A stretch of 64,000 nucleotides of DNA from Deltaproteobacteria bacterium (GCA_947486185.1 CANKTH010000004.1:35529-99528), one strand, 5' to 3'; counted from the stretch's first letter, positions 8,542-17,468 are shown. Made by a program: numbers and translations. Notes: generated by a model from the sequence alone, not told the origin.

Positions 8542-9720
8542 TCAGCGCGTGAACATCGCGCCGCGGTTCCACCAGATGCCGGCCACCTGCGTCACGCCGT
8601 GGTCCAGCGGAGATTCGGCGTCGGAGTTCCGCATGACGCCGATGAACACGTCGAGCTGCCGATTCGCGCTCCACACCGGCCAGACGGCGGAGGGCACCTC
8701 CAAACGGCCGCTCGACGCCGACGCCGCGCAGCTGATGATGGTGTCGTAGGCCGAGGCGGCGGCGTTCGCCAGGCCCAGGCGGACAACCACCGTATCGGTG
8801 CTGGTGGTGCCGCTCCAGGTGATCGCGGTGCCGCGCTCGTAGGTGGAGGGAGTGCTGCCGTTGATCGCGGGGCTCGTCACGGTAAACGCGCCCGGTGCCT
8901 GGACCAACCCGCGGATCTCCAGATCAGGCATTCCGGAGACGATCACCGGCTCGAGATCGTAGCGCCCGCCCTGGACGAAGTCGCCGTCGCCCAACTCTAC
9001 CTCATACCAGCCTTTCGCCGAGGCGTCGCCGGATGAGGCCACCAGGGACGCCGCCCCACTCAGCTCCACGCTCTCGAGGCCGAGGTCCCGCACCACGACT
9101 TCGCTCGGGTAGCTGTAGTCGGCCTCGCAGGATCCGAGGATAGCGGTGTAGAACTCGGAGGACTGCAGGTCGGAGCCCTCGATGAACGCGAGGAAGAGGT
9201 TGCCTTCGTCCACGGGCTGATCCGACCAGTAGGTGCCCAGGTAGTGGTACCAGCCCAGCTCGCCGAACATCACGGTCGCGCCGCTCATATCTTCGATGTA
9301 CAAAAATGCGTCTTCAAGCTGGTTTTCTGTGCCGCCGGACTCCACCCGCACATCCACCAGGCCCGCCGCGTGGGGAGGCACCTCGACGCCCAGACTCCGG
9401 CCCGACGCGCTGAGCAGCGTCGCCTCGGTGTTTCCAAAAAACACGCGAAGTTCGTCCGGAAAAGACGTTCCCGTCAGGGTCGCAGTGACGCCGCCCAGGC
9501 TCGTGGTGTAGGCGGGGCTGACCCCGTCCAGTGAGAACCGTACGGGGTCGGTGTCCGAGTCGGCGTCCGAGTCGGCGTCCGAGTCGGTGTCCGAGTCGGC
9601 GTCGGCGTCGGCGTCCGGGTCGGGCTTGTCGGTGGGCTCGGCGACCTCGCACGAGATCCCTGAGGCGGCGCAGAGCGCGTCTACCGTACAACCTGCAAGA
9701 AGAATCCACCCCATCGTCAC
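8542..9720 (-). CDS. IPT/TIG-domain lipoprotein with Asp-Ser repeat stalk
   Basis: Secreted protein of 392 aa. The N-terminus (GTG 9718-9720, or ATG 9712-9714) gives a short lipobox, ILLAGC. About residues 32-57 form an Asp/Ala/Ser/Thr-only stalk. About residues 63-145 fit an IPT/TIG immunoglobulin-like domain (VSPAYTTSLGGVTATLTGT, FFGNTEATLLS). The rest is beta-rich, with a possible second Ig-like region near TVTSPAINGSTPSTYERG. No catalytic motif was seen. A role in surface binding is inferred from the domain type only. It converges with the ES-repeat gene (22 bases apart). Confidence 0.7.
   Translation of the reverse strand: MTMGWILLAGCTVDALCAASGISCEVAEPTDKPDPDADADADSDTDSDADSDADSDTDPVRFSLDGVSPAYTTSLGGVTATLTGTSFPDELRVFFGNTEATLLSASGRSLGVEVPPHAAGLVDVRVESGGTENQLEDAFLYIEDMSGATVMFGELGWYHYLGTYWSDQPVDEGNLFLAFIEGSDLQSSEFYTAILGSCEADYSYPSEVVVRDLGLESVELSGAASLVASSGDASAKGWYEVELGDGDFVQGGRYDLEPVIVSGMPDLEIRGLVQAPGAFTVTSPAINGSTPSTYERGTAITWSGTTSTDTVVVRLGLANAAASAYDTIISCAASASSGRLEVPSAVWPVWSANRQLDVFIGVMRNSDAESPLDHGVTQVAGIWWNRGAMFTR
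9549..9624 (-). repeat. 12-bp repeats encoding an Asp-Ser-Asp-Ala stalk
   Basis: Near-perfect repeats of GTCCGAGTCGGC (plus strand) encode the DSDA/DSDT stalk of the IPT lipoprotein. The frame is open through them and there are no unique spacers, so this is a coding repeat and not an array. Confidence 0.75.
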
Positions 9721-9777
9721 GGCTACACCCCGTTGGTGTCATTCTTGCATAACGTGTAGCGAGTCACCGAGGTTCCG

Positions 9778-10443
9778 ATGCGCCCTGCTCTGCCCTTGTC
9801 CATTCTCGCCCTCTCCGTCTTGCTGGGGGTGAATCGTTGTAGACCGGTGGAGGAGACCCCACCCGCCACCTCCTGGTACACCACCTGCGGGGACCCCGTC
9901 TGCGGGGAATACCGCGGGCCCTTTGCGGGGGTGCCGGAGTGTACCACCGAGGAGGAAGGCGAGGAATGCGCGGCGGCGGGGCAGACCTGTGACCCCGTGA
10001 ATGACTGCAACGCCTACCTGATCTGCGCCGAGGAGGACCCCAAGGACCAGACCGGCGGCTGCCCCATCTCCCGGAAACGGCACAAGACCGACATCCGCTA
10101 CCTGGACAACGATGGGCGGAAGTCTGCTGCGGAGGAGCTCTTTTCGGTGCGGCTCGCCGAGTGGCGCTACCAGTGGGACAAGCCCGACCGGCGCCCGCAC
10201 CTCGGCTTTCTGATCGACGACGCGCCGCTGAGCCCGGCGGTGACCGAAGACGGGGAACACGTGGATCTCTATGGTTATACCAGCCTTACGGTGGCGGCGC
10301 TCCAGGAGGAGCGGGCCGCACGGCTCCTGCTCCAGGCCGAGGTCTCGACCCAGGCCGCCGAGCTCCGGTCCTTACGTGCCGAGCTGGATGCGCTGAAAGA
10401 GGGGCTCGAAGCATCGAAGAAGGAGACGGCTTCGGCACGCTGA
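9778..10443 (+). CDS. Protein with S74-type intramolecular chaperone-like C-terminal domain
   Basis: Protein of 221 aa with GAGG 5 bases before its ATG. The signal region MRPALPLSILALSVLLG is followed by a Cys-rich segment (about residues 35-95, ten Cys) and then a region resembling the peptidase S74/endosialidase tail-fibre chaperone: RKRHKTDIRYL, LFSVRLAEWRYQWD, HLGFLIDDAPLSP and YGYTSLTVAALQEE. It ends in a coiled coil of about 45 residues (EERAARLLLQAEV...LRAELDALKEGL). Known S74 domains trimerise fibres and cut themselves off at a Ser-Lys dyad. Whether this one cleaves is unknown. Stand-alone S74-like proteins occur in myxobacteria. Confidence 0.6.
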   Translation: MRPALPLSILALSVLLGVNRCRPVEETPPATSWYTTCGDPVCGEYRGPFAGVPECTTEEEGEECAAAGQTCDPVNDCNAYLICAEEDPKDQTGGCPISRKRHKTDIRYLDNDGRKSAAEELFSVRLAEWRYQWDKPDRRPHLGFLIDDAPLSPAVTEDGEHVDLYGYTSLTVAALQEERAARLLLQAEVSTQAAELRSLRAELDALKEGLEASKKETASAR

Positions 10444-10510
10444 GGGGGCCGTCCCGGGTGTGCGCTGAGTCACGGAGCTGAGCGCTCGGCCACGCGGCTC
10501 GCGCTACGGT

Positions 10511-11434
10511 GTGCTACACGCGTGGGCCGCCAAGGTCCGCGACGTGCGCGCCGGTATCGTCTACATGTTGCTCTCTTGCTGCTTTTTTGCGGTGATGGCC
10601 ATATGTGTCGCGTTCGCTCAGCGGGATGTGAGCCTCGACCCGGCGATGACGTCGGCGGTGCGCGCGACCGTGAGCGCGGTGCTGCTGGTGGGTCTGGTCC
10701 GGGGGGACCTGCGGCTGCTCCTCGGAGACGGGCGGCCCGCCTTGTGGGTGCGGGGATTCGCAGGCGGCGCGGCGCTGCTCACGTACTTTTATTCGCTTTC
10801 CTCTTTGGGAGTGGGCGAGGCGGCATTCCTCAACCAGACCAGCGGCTTGTGGGTTGCGCTGCTCGCCCCCTTGGTGGTGGGTGAGCCGACGTTTCGCTGG
10901 GTGTGGATCGCAGGGGCGTTGTCGCTCACCGGTATGGGCCTTCTCGCACACCCGCGTCATGACGCAGAGCTGGCCGCGCGCCTCTTGGGCCTGAGCAGCG
11001 GGGTCGCCGCGGCGGTGGCCTACCTCGCGATCCGCGCGGGCGGCCGGGGGTTGCGCGCAGAGACCATGATCTTCTACTTCTCGACGATCGGTGCGGCCTT
11101 GTCGCTGGTGCTCGTCGTGGTCCGTGGCGCGGGCCTTCCCCGCGCGCCGGAGACCTGGGGGTGGATGTTCGGGGCGGGGGCGTTCGCGACCCTGGGCCAG
11201 CTCACGATGACGCGCGCGTACCTCCTTGCGCCCGCGGCGCCGATGGCGGCGACCAGCGCCGCCGGGCCGCTCATCGCCGCTCTGCTCGGCTGGTGGTGGC
11301 TCGACCAGTCGCCCGACGTCGCGGGGATGGTCGGTATGGCGCTGATCTTTCTGGCGTCGGTGCTGCTACCGCTCCTCAGCGACCTCGCCGCGAGTCGTCC
11401 GCCGGCCGAGAGCGCCACGGAGCGCTCCCGCTGA
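10511..11434 (+). CDS. EamA/DMT-superfamily transporter
   Basis: Inner-membrane protein of 307 aa with about ten hydrophobic helices in two EamA halves (first from GIVYMLLSCCFFAVMAIC, second from LLGLSSGVAAAVAYLAI). The family exports metabolites, amino acids or drugs by exchange or proton coupling; the substrate cannot be inferred. The N-terminal dozen residues (MLHAWAAKVRD) may be extra, since a GTG further in (VRAGIVYM) would give a more usual start. It is a single gene, convergent with the deoxyhypusine-synthase-like gene. Confidence 0.8.
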   Translation: MLHAWAAKVRDVRAGIVYMLLSCCFFAVMAICVAFAQRDVSLDPAMTSAVRATVSAVLLVGLVRGDLRLLLGDGRPALWVRGFAGGAALLTYFYSLSSLGVGEAAFLNQTSGLWVALLAPLVVGEPTFRWVWIAGALSLTGMGLLAHPRHDAELAARLLGLSSGVAAAVAYLAIRAGGRGLRAETMIFYFSTIGAALSLVLVVVRGAGLPRAPETWGWMFGAGAFATLGQLTMTRAYLLAPAAPMAATSAAGPLIAALLGWWWLDQSPDVAGMVGMALIFLASVLLPLLSDLAASRPPAESATERSR

Positions 11435-11470
11435 GGGCCGCGCCGCCGCCGCGTGCCGAGGGGAGCGCGG

Positions 11471-12733
11471 TCAGCCAGGTCCGGCCGGATATTTCAGGCT
11501 GTCAAACAGCCATGTGCCGTTGTTGCGGATCTGCTCCAGGAGCGTGGCGCACAACGCTTCGCGGCGCTCGAACAGGCGGTAGCCCTCGCGTGGCCGGAGG
11601 TAGCCCCGTGCTTTGGGGTGTTTTTCAAAGAGCGCCTCCTCTCCCATCCGTTCGGCCCACCGGGCGTAACGCGCGCGGTTGTCGAGGAGCGCCTTGACGA
11701 TAAACGGCATGACAACAGAATAATCGCCTTGCATGCTCTCAGTGGTGCGCTTGTAAGCGTCCCGGTCCACTTTGCCCCAGGTCACCGCTTCGGCGGGCGG
11801 ACAGGACGACAAGGAGCCGTCGGTGACCGGCGCGCTCACGATCTGAACGTCGAAGAGGTAGCCGCGAATGTTGGGCAGGCCGAACACCTGACCCAACGCG
11901 GGTTCGGGCTGAAGGTTGTAGTTCTTCGGCACACCCCCGCCGAGGATCAGGGTCGCGAGCGCCTCGCTCGGCTGGCCGAACAGCCCCCAATAGTGGTAGG
12001 CGCAGGACTCGAATACCTCGGCGTGAATGTCCAGCTCAAAGCCGTATTCGGGGATGAGCCCCGCCTGCCGCATCGCCCAGAGCTTGGTCGAGTTGAGAAA
12101 CACGCTGCCATCGCCTGGGGCGCCGACAAAGATCGGGATCGCCATGTCGTAGCAGGTCGCGAGCAGGCCGCGCGCGAGTCCATGGCGTTCTTCCTGGGCC
12201 TTGTAGCGAGCCCCCATACGATACCGGAGCTCGGTGCCGGTCATGCGGTGCTGGAGCTCAGGGGAGCGCAAGAAGTCGGACAGGAGCCGATCTTGGGCGA
12301 GGAGCACGCCCTCGTCGAAGGCCATGTCGGTGACGCGGATGGTGCCTTCGTCACGCAGCGCGCCGTCGTCCCCGAAGATCGGCACCTCCCGGAACGGCCC
12401 GTCGGTGTAGCCGTCGAGGCTCCGGTGGCCGTCGTGGTAACAGACGGCGTCCGTCGTGGAGAGATAGGCGATCCAGCCGGTCTCCAGGAGAGGATTGAGC
12501 CAGGAGAGCTGCTGGCTCGACACGGTGACCGGACCCGAGATGGCGAGGGTGAGCGGGCAGCCGGTGCCGATCGCCTCGTCGAGGATCTGGTAGATACGAC
12601 GCAGAAAGGCGCCGCCGAAGGCGGGCAGGCAGTGCTCCAGGAGGTCGCCGACGCCCTCGCAGTCGTCAACACGTTTGACCACGACCGGTGGGCTGCGCCC
12701 ACCCGTTTCGGTCTGGCAAGGCGGGTTCTTCAT
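11471..12733 (-). CDS. Deoxyhypusine synthase-like protein
   Basis: NAD-dependent aminobutyl-transferase family, 420 aa. Family motifs include WLNPLLETGWIAYLSTTDAV, FLNSTKLWAMRQ, GGGVPKNYNLQ and DGSLSSCPPAEAVTWGKVD, in which Lys321 matches the catalytic lysine of eukaryotic deoxyhypusine synthase (AVSWGK). Bacteria lack eIF5A, and bacterial homologues are known or suspected to make homospermidine or modify other targets, so polyamine chemistry is likely but the acceptor is open. The start overlaps the CHAD gene stop by 4 bases (ATGA). The potABCD importer lies 3.4 kb away, fitting a polyamine theme. Confidence 0.8.
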   Translation of the reverse strand: MKNPPCQTETGGRSPPVVVKRVDDCEGVGDLLEHCLPAFGGAFLRRIYQILDEAIGTGCPLTLAISGPVTVSSQQLSWLNPLLETGWIAYLSTTDAVCYHDGHRSLDGYTDGPFREVPIFGDDGALRDEGTIRVTDMAFDEGVLLAQDRLLSDFLRSPELQHRMTGTELRYRMGARYKAQEERHGLARGLLATCYDMAIPIFVGAPGDGSVFLNSTKLWAMRQAGLIPEYGFELDIHAEVFESCAYHYWGLFGQPSEALATLILGGGVPKNYNLQPEPALGQVFGLPNIRGYLFDVQIVSAPVTDGSLSSCPPAEAVTWGKVDRDAYKRTTESMQGDYSVVMPFIVKALLDNRARYARWAERMGEEALFEKHPKARGYLRPREGYRLFERREALCATLLEQIRNNGTWLFDSLKYPAGPG

Positions 12734-13875
12734 GCGTGCGTTTCCGTCTCGGGGTCGGTGTCGTCGCCCGGAGGGCCGTCGCTGTCGCCCGGCGCGGCGG
12801 GCTCGAGCAGCAGATCCTCGTCGGGCGCGGGCAGCTCACCGGGCGCTTCGAGATCCGCGCCCGTGGGCGTGCAGCGTTCGCCTCGTTCTTCGACGGTGAC
12901 GGCGAGGTCGTCGGGGAGCAGCGGCGCGAGAGGAAGCGCCTCGCTGGACGCGGGGGCAGGCTCGGCGCCCTCGTCAGACCGCGCCGATGGACCGGCGGGC
13001 GGTTCTTCGGACTGTTCGCCCGGAAGGTTCACGTCGTCCTCGCCGCGGCTGTCGGGCAGGGACGCCTGCCGGGCCGTCTCGACGAGCTGTTCGAAATAGG
13101 GGCGGAGAGAGCTGCGATCCAGCGCGGCCGCTGCATCGGCGAGGCGATTGCCGGCCACCAAAAGGAGGACGGCGACACCCTCGGTGATCGCTGGGTTGTC
13201 TGCTGCCTGCGCGCGCAGGGCCTCACGCGCCAGCCGGTCGGTGAGCGCCTGCAGGTCCTGGAGCGCGCCCAGCTCATCTTGACGGACGCGGAGCGGTGCG
13301 AGATCCAAGCCGAGCTCCTGTACAAAAGGCTCGAGCGAGTAACGGAGCGCCTTGAGCGTGAGTCTCGCCTCGTGGTGGGAGGTCGGCTCGACCACCCGCC
13401 GGTCGAATTGCCTCACTTTCCGGTCGAGCCGGTCGAGCTCGGTCTGAAATGTGATGCCGCGCAGCTTTTTGTCGGGTAGGGCGGCTACCCCGCGGCGAAT
13501 GCGGCTGAGGCGGCGTGAGCGCGCCGCGGACTGAGCCGCTTGCTCCGCCCGGCGCTCGCGCCGATCGAGCCGGGTATAGAGCCAGGACGTCACCTCGGCG
13601 TCGGGGGGCGGGCACGCCTCCAGGAGCGTCGCCAGGCCCGCACGGAAGACGGCGTGGTCACGGAGCCGGCCTGCGGCCTTCCTGAGCTTCCGGACCTGCT
13701 TCTTGACCACGCGAACGCGGCGACCCCGGAGCGAGCCGAGGGCGAGGTGGGCGTCCAGCCGGCGGGTGGCCACCCGCAGATCATGGGCTGCATCGGCACG
13801 CTCGGTGAGGACCCGCGCCAGCGCATCCAGCTTTTTTACCAGTTGATCGAGCTCTACGCGTAAGTCGATGCCCAT
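12730..13875 (-). CDS. CHAD-domain protein
   Basis: Cytoplasmic protein of 381 aa starting at ATG 13873-13875 (MGIDLRVEL), chosen because GGAGG lies 4 bases upstream. About residues 15-265 are a CHAD alpha-helical repeat with His/Arg/Lys-rich helices (HDLRVATRRLDAHL, KKQVRKLRKAAGRLRDHA, HHEARLTLKALRYSLEPF). Members bind inorganic polyphosphate through these basic faces. The last about 115 residues are an acidic, Pro/Glu/Asp-rich tail without fold. No CYTH phosphatase domain is attached. It is followed by the deoxyhypusine-synthase-like gene with a 4-base overlap, so the two are co-translated. Confidence 0.8.
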   Translation of the reverse strand: MGIDLRVELDQLVKKLDALARVLTERADAAHDLRVATRRLDAHLALGSLRGRRVRVVKKQVRKLRKAAGRLRDHAVFRAGLATLLEACPPPDAEVTSWLYTRLDRRERRAEQAAQSAARSRRLSRIRRGVAALPDKKLRGITFQTELDRLDRKVRQFDRRVVEPTSHHEARLTLKALRYSLEPFVQELGLDLAPLRVRQDELGALQDLQALTDRLAREALRAQAADNPAITEGVAVLLLVAGNRLADAAAALDRSSLRPYFEQLVETARQASLPDSRGEDDVNLPGEQSEEPPAGPSARSDEGAEPAPASSEALPLAPLLPDDLAVTVEERGERCTPTGADLEAPGELPAPDEDLLLEPAAPGDSDGPPGDDTDPETETHA

Positions 13876-13879
13876 TGTG

Positions 13880-13884
13880 CCTCC
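13880..13884 (-). promoter_or_regulatory. Ribosome-binding site fixing the CHAD gene start
   Basis: GGAGG on the minus strand, 4 bases before ATG 13875. It favours MGIDLR over the 11-codon-longer start at 13908. Confidence 0.7.
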
Positions 13885-14052
13885 GGGCGCCGCGGGGAAG
13901 CGCCGCAAGCGGGTGGTCTATCACCTTCCCGGCGTACTGAACCACGCGCCCGACGATCCGGCGCCGGTCGCCGCGCGTATGGAAGCCCGAGCGCGCGGCT
14001 CGGTGCCCGCGGAGCGGGATGGATACGTTATGCCGCGAGGGGAGCCGTCAGC

Positions 14053-15909
14053 ATGCGTGAGGAGGAACAAGCCGTTGGTGTCTCCCCAAGTTCGGGGCAC
14101 AGCACGATGGCGCTCCGCGGGACACGGTTCGTCGTCGAGCGGCACATCGGCGCCCCGCCCGACCGCGTGTGGCCGGTGGTCTCGGACACCGATGGGTTCA
14201 ATCGTCAGTTTCTAGGTCCGGTGCGGGGCGCCCCAGCGCGAACCGACGCCCGCCCGGCGTACCGCCTGTCGATGAAGTTGGGTCCGTTGACCTTCTCTTG
14301 GGTCGAGTACCCGTTCAGCTACCAGGTCAACGAGGGGATGGAGCTGCAACGGATCTACGACAACGGTCCGGTTGCGAAGCTGGAGATCGCGTTCAACCTG
14401 CGGGAGACGCCTGACGGCACCCACATGATGATCACCGGAGAGGCCACGCCGCGATGGGGCTGGGCGACACCTATCGTGGCGCTGATCATGCGGAGCTCCG
14501 CGCAACAGTACGCCGCATTCCTGGATCATGTGGAGGAACACCTACGAGGCGTTCGCCCGAGCCCACTGGACCTCGCCGCCCCGCGCCTGCTCGATCCGGC
14601 GCGGCTGGCGCGTGGGCTCGACGCCCTCGCCCAACGGGGAGTGGCCCCGGAGATCCGCGCCGCGCTCGACAGTTGGCTGCGTCACGCCCAAGATCGCGAA
14701 GTTTTGCAGATGCGTCCTCTGGCGTTGGCGGCGTTGTGGCGCACTCCTCCGCGCGCGACCTTGAGCGCCTTCTTGGAGGCGACCAATGTAGGCATCACGG
14801 AGCTTCGCTGGCAGGTTTTGTGCCCAAACTGTCGCGTACCCAAGTCAAGCTGGCGGCATCTGGCCGAACTTGAAGCCAAGGCCCATTGCGACAGCTGCGA
14901 CATCAAGTTCGGGGTGGACTTCGACCGGTTGGTCGAGGCGAGGTTTGACGTACACCCGGCGGTTCGGGCGGCAGAAGACGTGGTCTATTGCCTGTCGAGC
15001 CCCCAGCGTACGCCGCACCGCCTCGCGCAGGCCGACCTCGGCGTAGGCGCTACGACGGAGATGGTCCTCGCCGCCGCCGTGCCGTCCGCGCGCGTCGCCA
15101 ACCGGACCGGGGCGGCGATCCGGGTGTTTCGTGAAGAAGGCGGGCCCGACCGGGCCGACGTGATCCTCAGCGACGCGCCGGGCAATGTCGTAGTGGGCCT
15201 GGGCGCCGTGACGCTGGCGGTCCACAACCAGCTCCCCTCTCGGATCACCGCCAGCCTCGAAGCGGAGAGCTGGCCGAGTGACGCCGCGACCGCGGCCCAG
15301 CTGTCTACGATGGGCGAGTTCCGGCGGTTATTTTCGACAGAAGTGCTGGCCCCGGGGCTTCAGGTGGGCATCCGTACGATCACCGTGCTTTTCACAGATT
15401 TACGAGGATCTACACGGTATTACCAGGACGTGGGGGACGCAGCGGCCTTCGCGACGGTGCGGGACCACTTTCGACTGTTGGAAGAGGTGATTGAGGAGCA
15501 CGAGGGCGCGATCATCAAGACCATCGGCGACGCGGTGATGGCCGCGTTCAGCCGCCCGGATCGGGCGCTGGCTGGGGCGATCGCGATGCAACGGCGGGTG
15601 GCGGAGTGGGGGCGGGGTCGCGTTGCGGAGCCCGAGCGCTTCTTGAAGGTCGGCCTTCACGAGGGCCCGGTGATTGCCGTCACCCTGAACGGCAACCTCG
15701 ATTATTTCGGGTCAACCGTCAACCTCGCTGCCCGCGTACAGGGCAAGTCGGTCGGCGGCGACATCGTGGTCTCCGACGCGATGTGGACCCCCGAGCTCGC
15801 GGCGCTGGCCGAGGGTTGGGTCGTTGAGCGCTTCTCTACCGATCTCGCGGGCTTCGCCGAGCCGGTGCCGTTGTATCGGCTGGTGCCGGCCCCGCCCGAA
15901 GTCGGATGA
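14053..15909 (+). CDS. Class III adenylate/guanylate cyclase with SRPBCC-like and zinc-ribbon-like N-terminal regions
   Basis: Cyclic-nucleotide synthase of 618 aa. AGGGGAG lies 8 bases before ATG. About residues 20-165 look like a START/SRPBCC ligand pocket (VVERHIGAPPDRVWPVVSD). A region like DUF5939 follows, with CPNC and CDSC pairs near residues 257-281 that could hold zinc. The cyclase domain (about 430-600) keeps both metal aspartates (FTDLRGST and IGDAVMAAF) and the Asn/Arg of NLAARVQ, so it should be active. ATP versus GTP choice is not settled. There are no transmembrane helices, so it is probably a soluble cyclase. Its stop overlaps the DUF4846-like gene by 4 bases. Confidence 0.85.
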   Translation: MREEEQAVGVSPSSGHSTMALRGTRFVVERHIGAPPDRVWPVVSDTDGFNRQFLGPVRGAPARTDARPAYRLSMKLGPLTFSWVEYPFSYQVNEGMELQRIYDNGPVAKLEIAFNLRETPDGTHMMITGEATPRWGWATPIVALIMRSSAQQYAAFLDHVEEHLRGVRPSPLDLAAPRLLDPARLARGLDALAQRGVAPEIRAALDSWLRHAQDREVLQMRPLALAALWRTPPRATLSAFLEATNVGITELRWQVLCPNCRVPKSSWRHLAELEAKAHCDSCDIKFGVDFDRLVEARFDVHPAVRAAEDVVYCLSSPQRTPHRLAQADLGVGATTEMVLAAAVPSARVANRTGAAIRVFREEGGPDRADVILSDAPGNVVVGLGAVTLAVHNQLPSRITASLEAESWPSDAATAAQLSTMGEFRRLFSTEVLAPGLQVGIRTITVLFTDLRGSTRYYQDVGDAAAFATVRDHFRLLEEVIEEHEGAIIKTIGDAVMAAFSRPDRALAGAIAMQRRVAEWGRGRVAEPERFLKVGLHEGPVIAVTLNGNLDYFGSTVNLAARVQGKSVGGDIVVSDAMWTPELAALAEGWVVERFSTDLAGFAEPVPLYRLVPAPPEVG

Positions 15910-16850
15910 TCCTCTTCCTTTGGGCCTGTTTGGCCGAGGGGACGCCGGTTGGCTCGACCGCGGGGCTCCCGGAATCGCCGGAGGCCCCGCGCGCCACACC
16001 GCGACCGGCCTCAGCTTCACCTGGTCCGTCGGGGGGGGCGGCTCCGGCGGTTGCCCTGGAAGGAGCGGGCTCAAACGCCCCGCCGATCGAGGCCTACCGG
16101 TGGGGTCCGACCCACTCCGCGCGGCTCGCCGAGCGGGTCCCGGCACCTTCGGGTCACGAACGGGTGGCCACCGATGCCTGGGGCGAGTGGCTGCGGGCAT
16201 TACCGGTGTATCCCGGCGATCATCCTGTGCTCGCTTACGATGGCCGCGAGATCGCGCCGGCGTCGGCGGTGGTAGCTGTGCTGGACCTGGACGTCGGGTC
16301 AGCGGACCTCCAACAGTGTGCGGACACGGTGCTCCGGCTTCGCGCCGAGTATCTCTGGAGCGTGGGAGACAAAGCGGCGTTGGCCTGGAGATATACCAGC
16401 GGTGACCTGTCCTCGTACCGGCGCTGGGCCGCGGGGGAGCGGGCGACGGTCCGCGGGAGCAGCGTCAGTTGGTCGCGGCGGGCGGCGCCGTCGGACAGCT
16501 ACGCCGACTTCCGGGCGTGGCTGAACGATCTCTTCACGTACGCCGGCACGCGCTCTCTGGTGAAAGAAGGCGTCGCAGCCGACCCCGCCAACCCACGGCC
16601 CGGCGACTTTCTGGTCATCGGTGGAAGCCCCGGGCACGCGTTGATCCTCTTGGATGTCGCGAAGAACGCCGACGGTCGGCACGTCGCGTTGGTGGCGGAG
16701 GGCTACATGCCTGCCCAGGAAGCGCATGTTTTGCCCGGCCCCCTGTCGGGCTGGTACCCGGTGAACCCGACGGGCGGGCTCTCGGTGCCGACCTGGCCTG
16801 ACCCCTTCTTGTGGTCGGGATTGCGGCGCTTTGGGGCCAGCGCCGGGTAG
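15906..16850 (+). CDS. DUF4846-like lipoprotein
   Basis: Protein of 314 aa translated with the cyclase (ATGA overlap). The N-terminus MILFLWAC would put a lipidated Cys at residue 8, unusually short. An Ala/Pro/Ser-rich linker follows to about residue 60. The body has DUF4846 hallmarks: VLDLDVGSADLQQCADTVLR, RAEYLWS, and PGDFLVIGGSPGHALILLDVA, a short His-containing strand resembling NlpC/P60-type or amidase-type folds. Function of the family is not established. Pairing with a cyclase suggests an envelope response gene but this is inference. Confidence 0.7.
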   Translation: MILFLWACLAEGTPVGSTAGLPESPEAPRATPRPASASPGPSGGAAPAVALEGAGSNAPPIEAYRWGPTHSARLAERVPAPSGHERVATDAWGEWLRALPVYPGDHPVLAYDGREIAPASAVVAVLDLDVGSADLQQCADTVLRLRAEYLWSVGDKAALAWRYTSGDLSSYRRWAAGERATVRGSSVSWSRRAAPSDSYADFRAWLNDLFTYAGTRSLVKEGVAADPANPRPGDFLVIGGSPGHALILLDVAKNADGRHVALVAEGYMPAQEAHVLPGPLSGWYPVNPTGGLSVPTWPDPFLWSGLRRFGASAG

Positions 16851-16973
16851 GCGGCCCCGCGGGGCGGCGGAGAGGGCTGCCGCCTGGCCGCTCTGGCGTG
16901 TGCGGGTGGCTGCCCCCCCGAGTGGATGGCCGTCACCCCATGGATTAGAAGGCGGCCTTCCTAAGGAATACCC

Positions 16974-17396
16974 ATGACACTCCACTGTTACCTCAATTTT
17001 GACGGCACCGCCGAAGCGGCGATGCGCTTCTACGCGCTGGCCCTGGGCGGCACGCTCACCGAGCCGCACCGTTTCGGCGCGATGCCCGGGGCGAAGCTCC
17101 CCGAGGAGCTGAAGAACCGGGTCATGCACGTTCGCCTCGACCTCCCGGACGGTCAGGCGCTCCTCGCCAGTGACACCCTGCCCGGCCGGGGCCCGGCACA
17201 TGTGATGGGCACGAACTTTTCGGTGTCGGTCCATCCCTCGAGCCGCGACGAGGCCGACCGGGTCTTCAACGCGCTCGCGGAAGGCGGCTCCGTGACCGTA
17301 CCGCTGGCCGACCAGTTCTGGGGCGCCTACTTTGGTGCGTTGACCGACCGATTCGGGGTGCAGTGGATGGTCAACCAGCCCGCGGGCCCGGCCTGA
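16974..17396 (+). CDS. PhnB-like VOC family protein
   Basis: Protein of 140 aa with the PhnB/3-demethylubiquinone-like VOC pattern: LHCYLNFDGTAEAAMRFYAL, MHVRLDLPDGQALLASD and FWGAYFGALTDRFGVQWM. Despite the name, PhnB relatives have no proven phosphonate role. AAGGAA lies 6 bases before ATG; it is inside a small inverted repeat (CCTTCCTAAGG) that could partly mask it. Monocistronic. Confidence 0.8.
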   Translation: MTLHCYLNFDGTAEAAMRFYALALGGTLTEPHRFGAMPGAKLPEELKNRVMHVRLDLPDGQALLASDTLPGRGPAHVMGTNFSVSVHPSSRDEADRVFNALAEGGSVTVPLADQFWGAYFGALTDRFGVQWMVNQPAGPA

Positions 17397-17468
17397 ACCG
17401 TCACGGGAGCGGCCGCGACAGCGGTTGGGGCTTGCGGGGCCGGGGCCCTGCGAAGTCCGGGCGTGCAG

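Noticed and set aside
9549..9624. Regular 12-base repeats that might suggest a CRISPR or satellite
   Set aside because: No unique spacers; the repeats are in frame in the lipoprotein gene and encode its Asp/Ser stalk.
11453..13099. Plus-strand open frame opposite the deoxyhypusine-synthase-like and CHAD genes
   Set aside because: No family signature; the minus strand carries DHS and CHAD motifs with a ribosome site and a 4-base overlap.
17397..17468. GC-rich short inverted repeats between convergent PhnB-like and molybdoenzyme genes, as a terminator
   Set aside because: The possible stems are short and overlap; none is clearly better than chance at this GC content.
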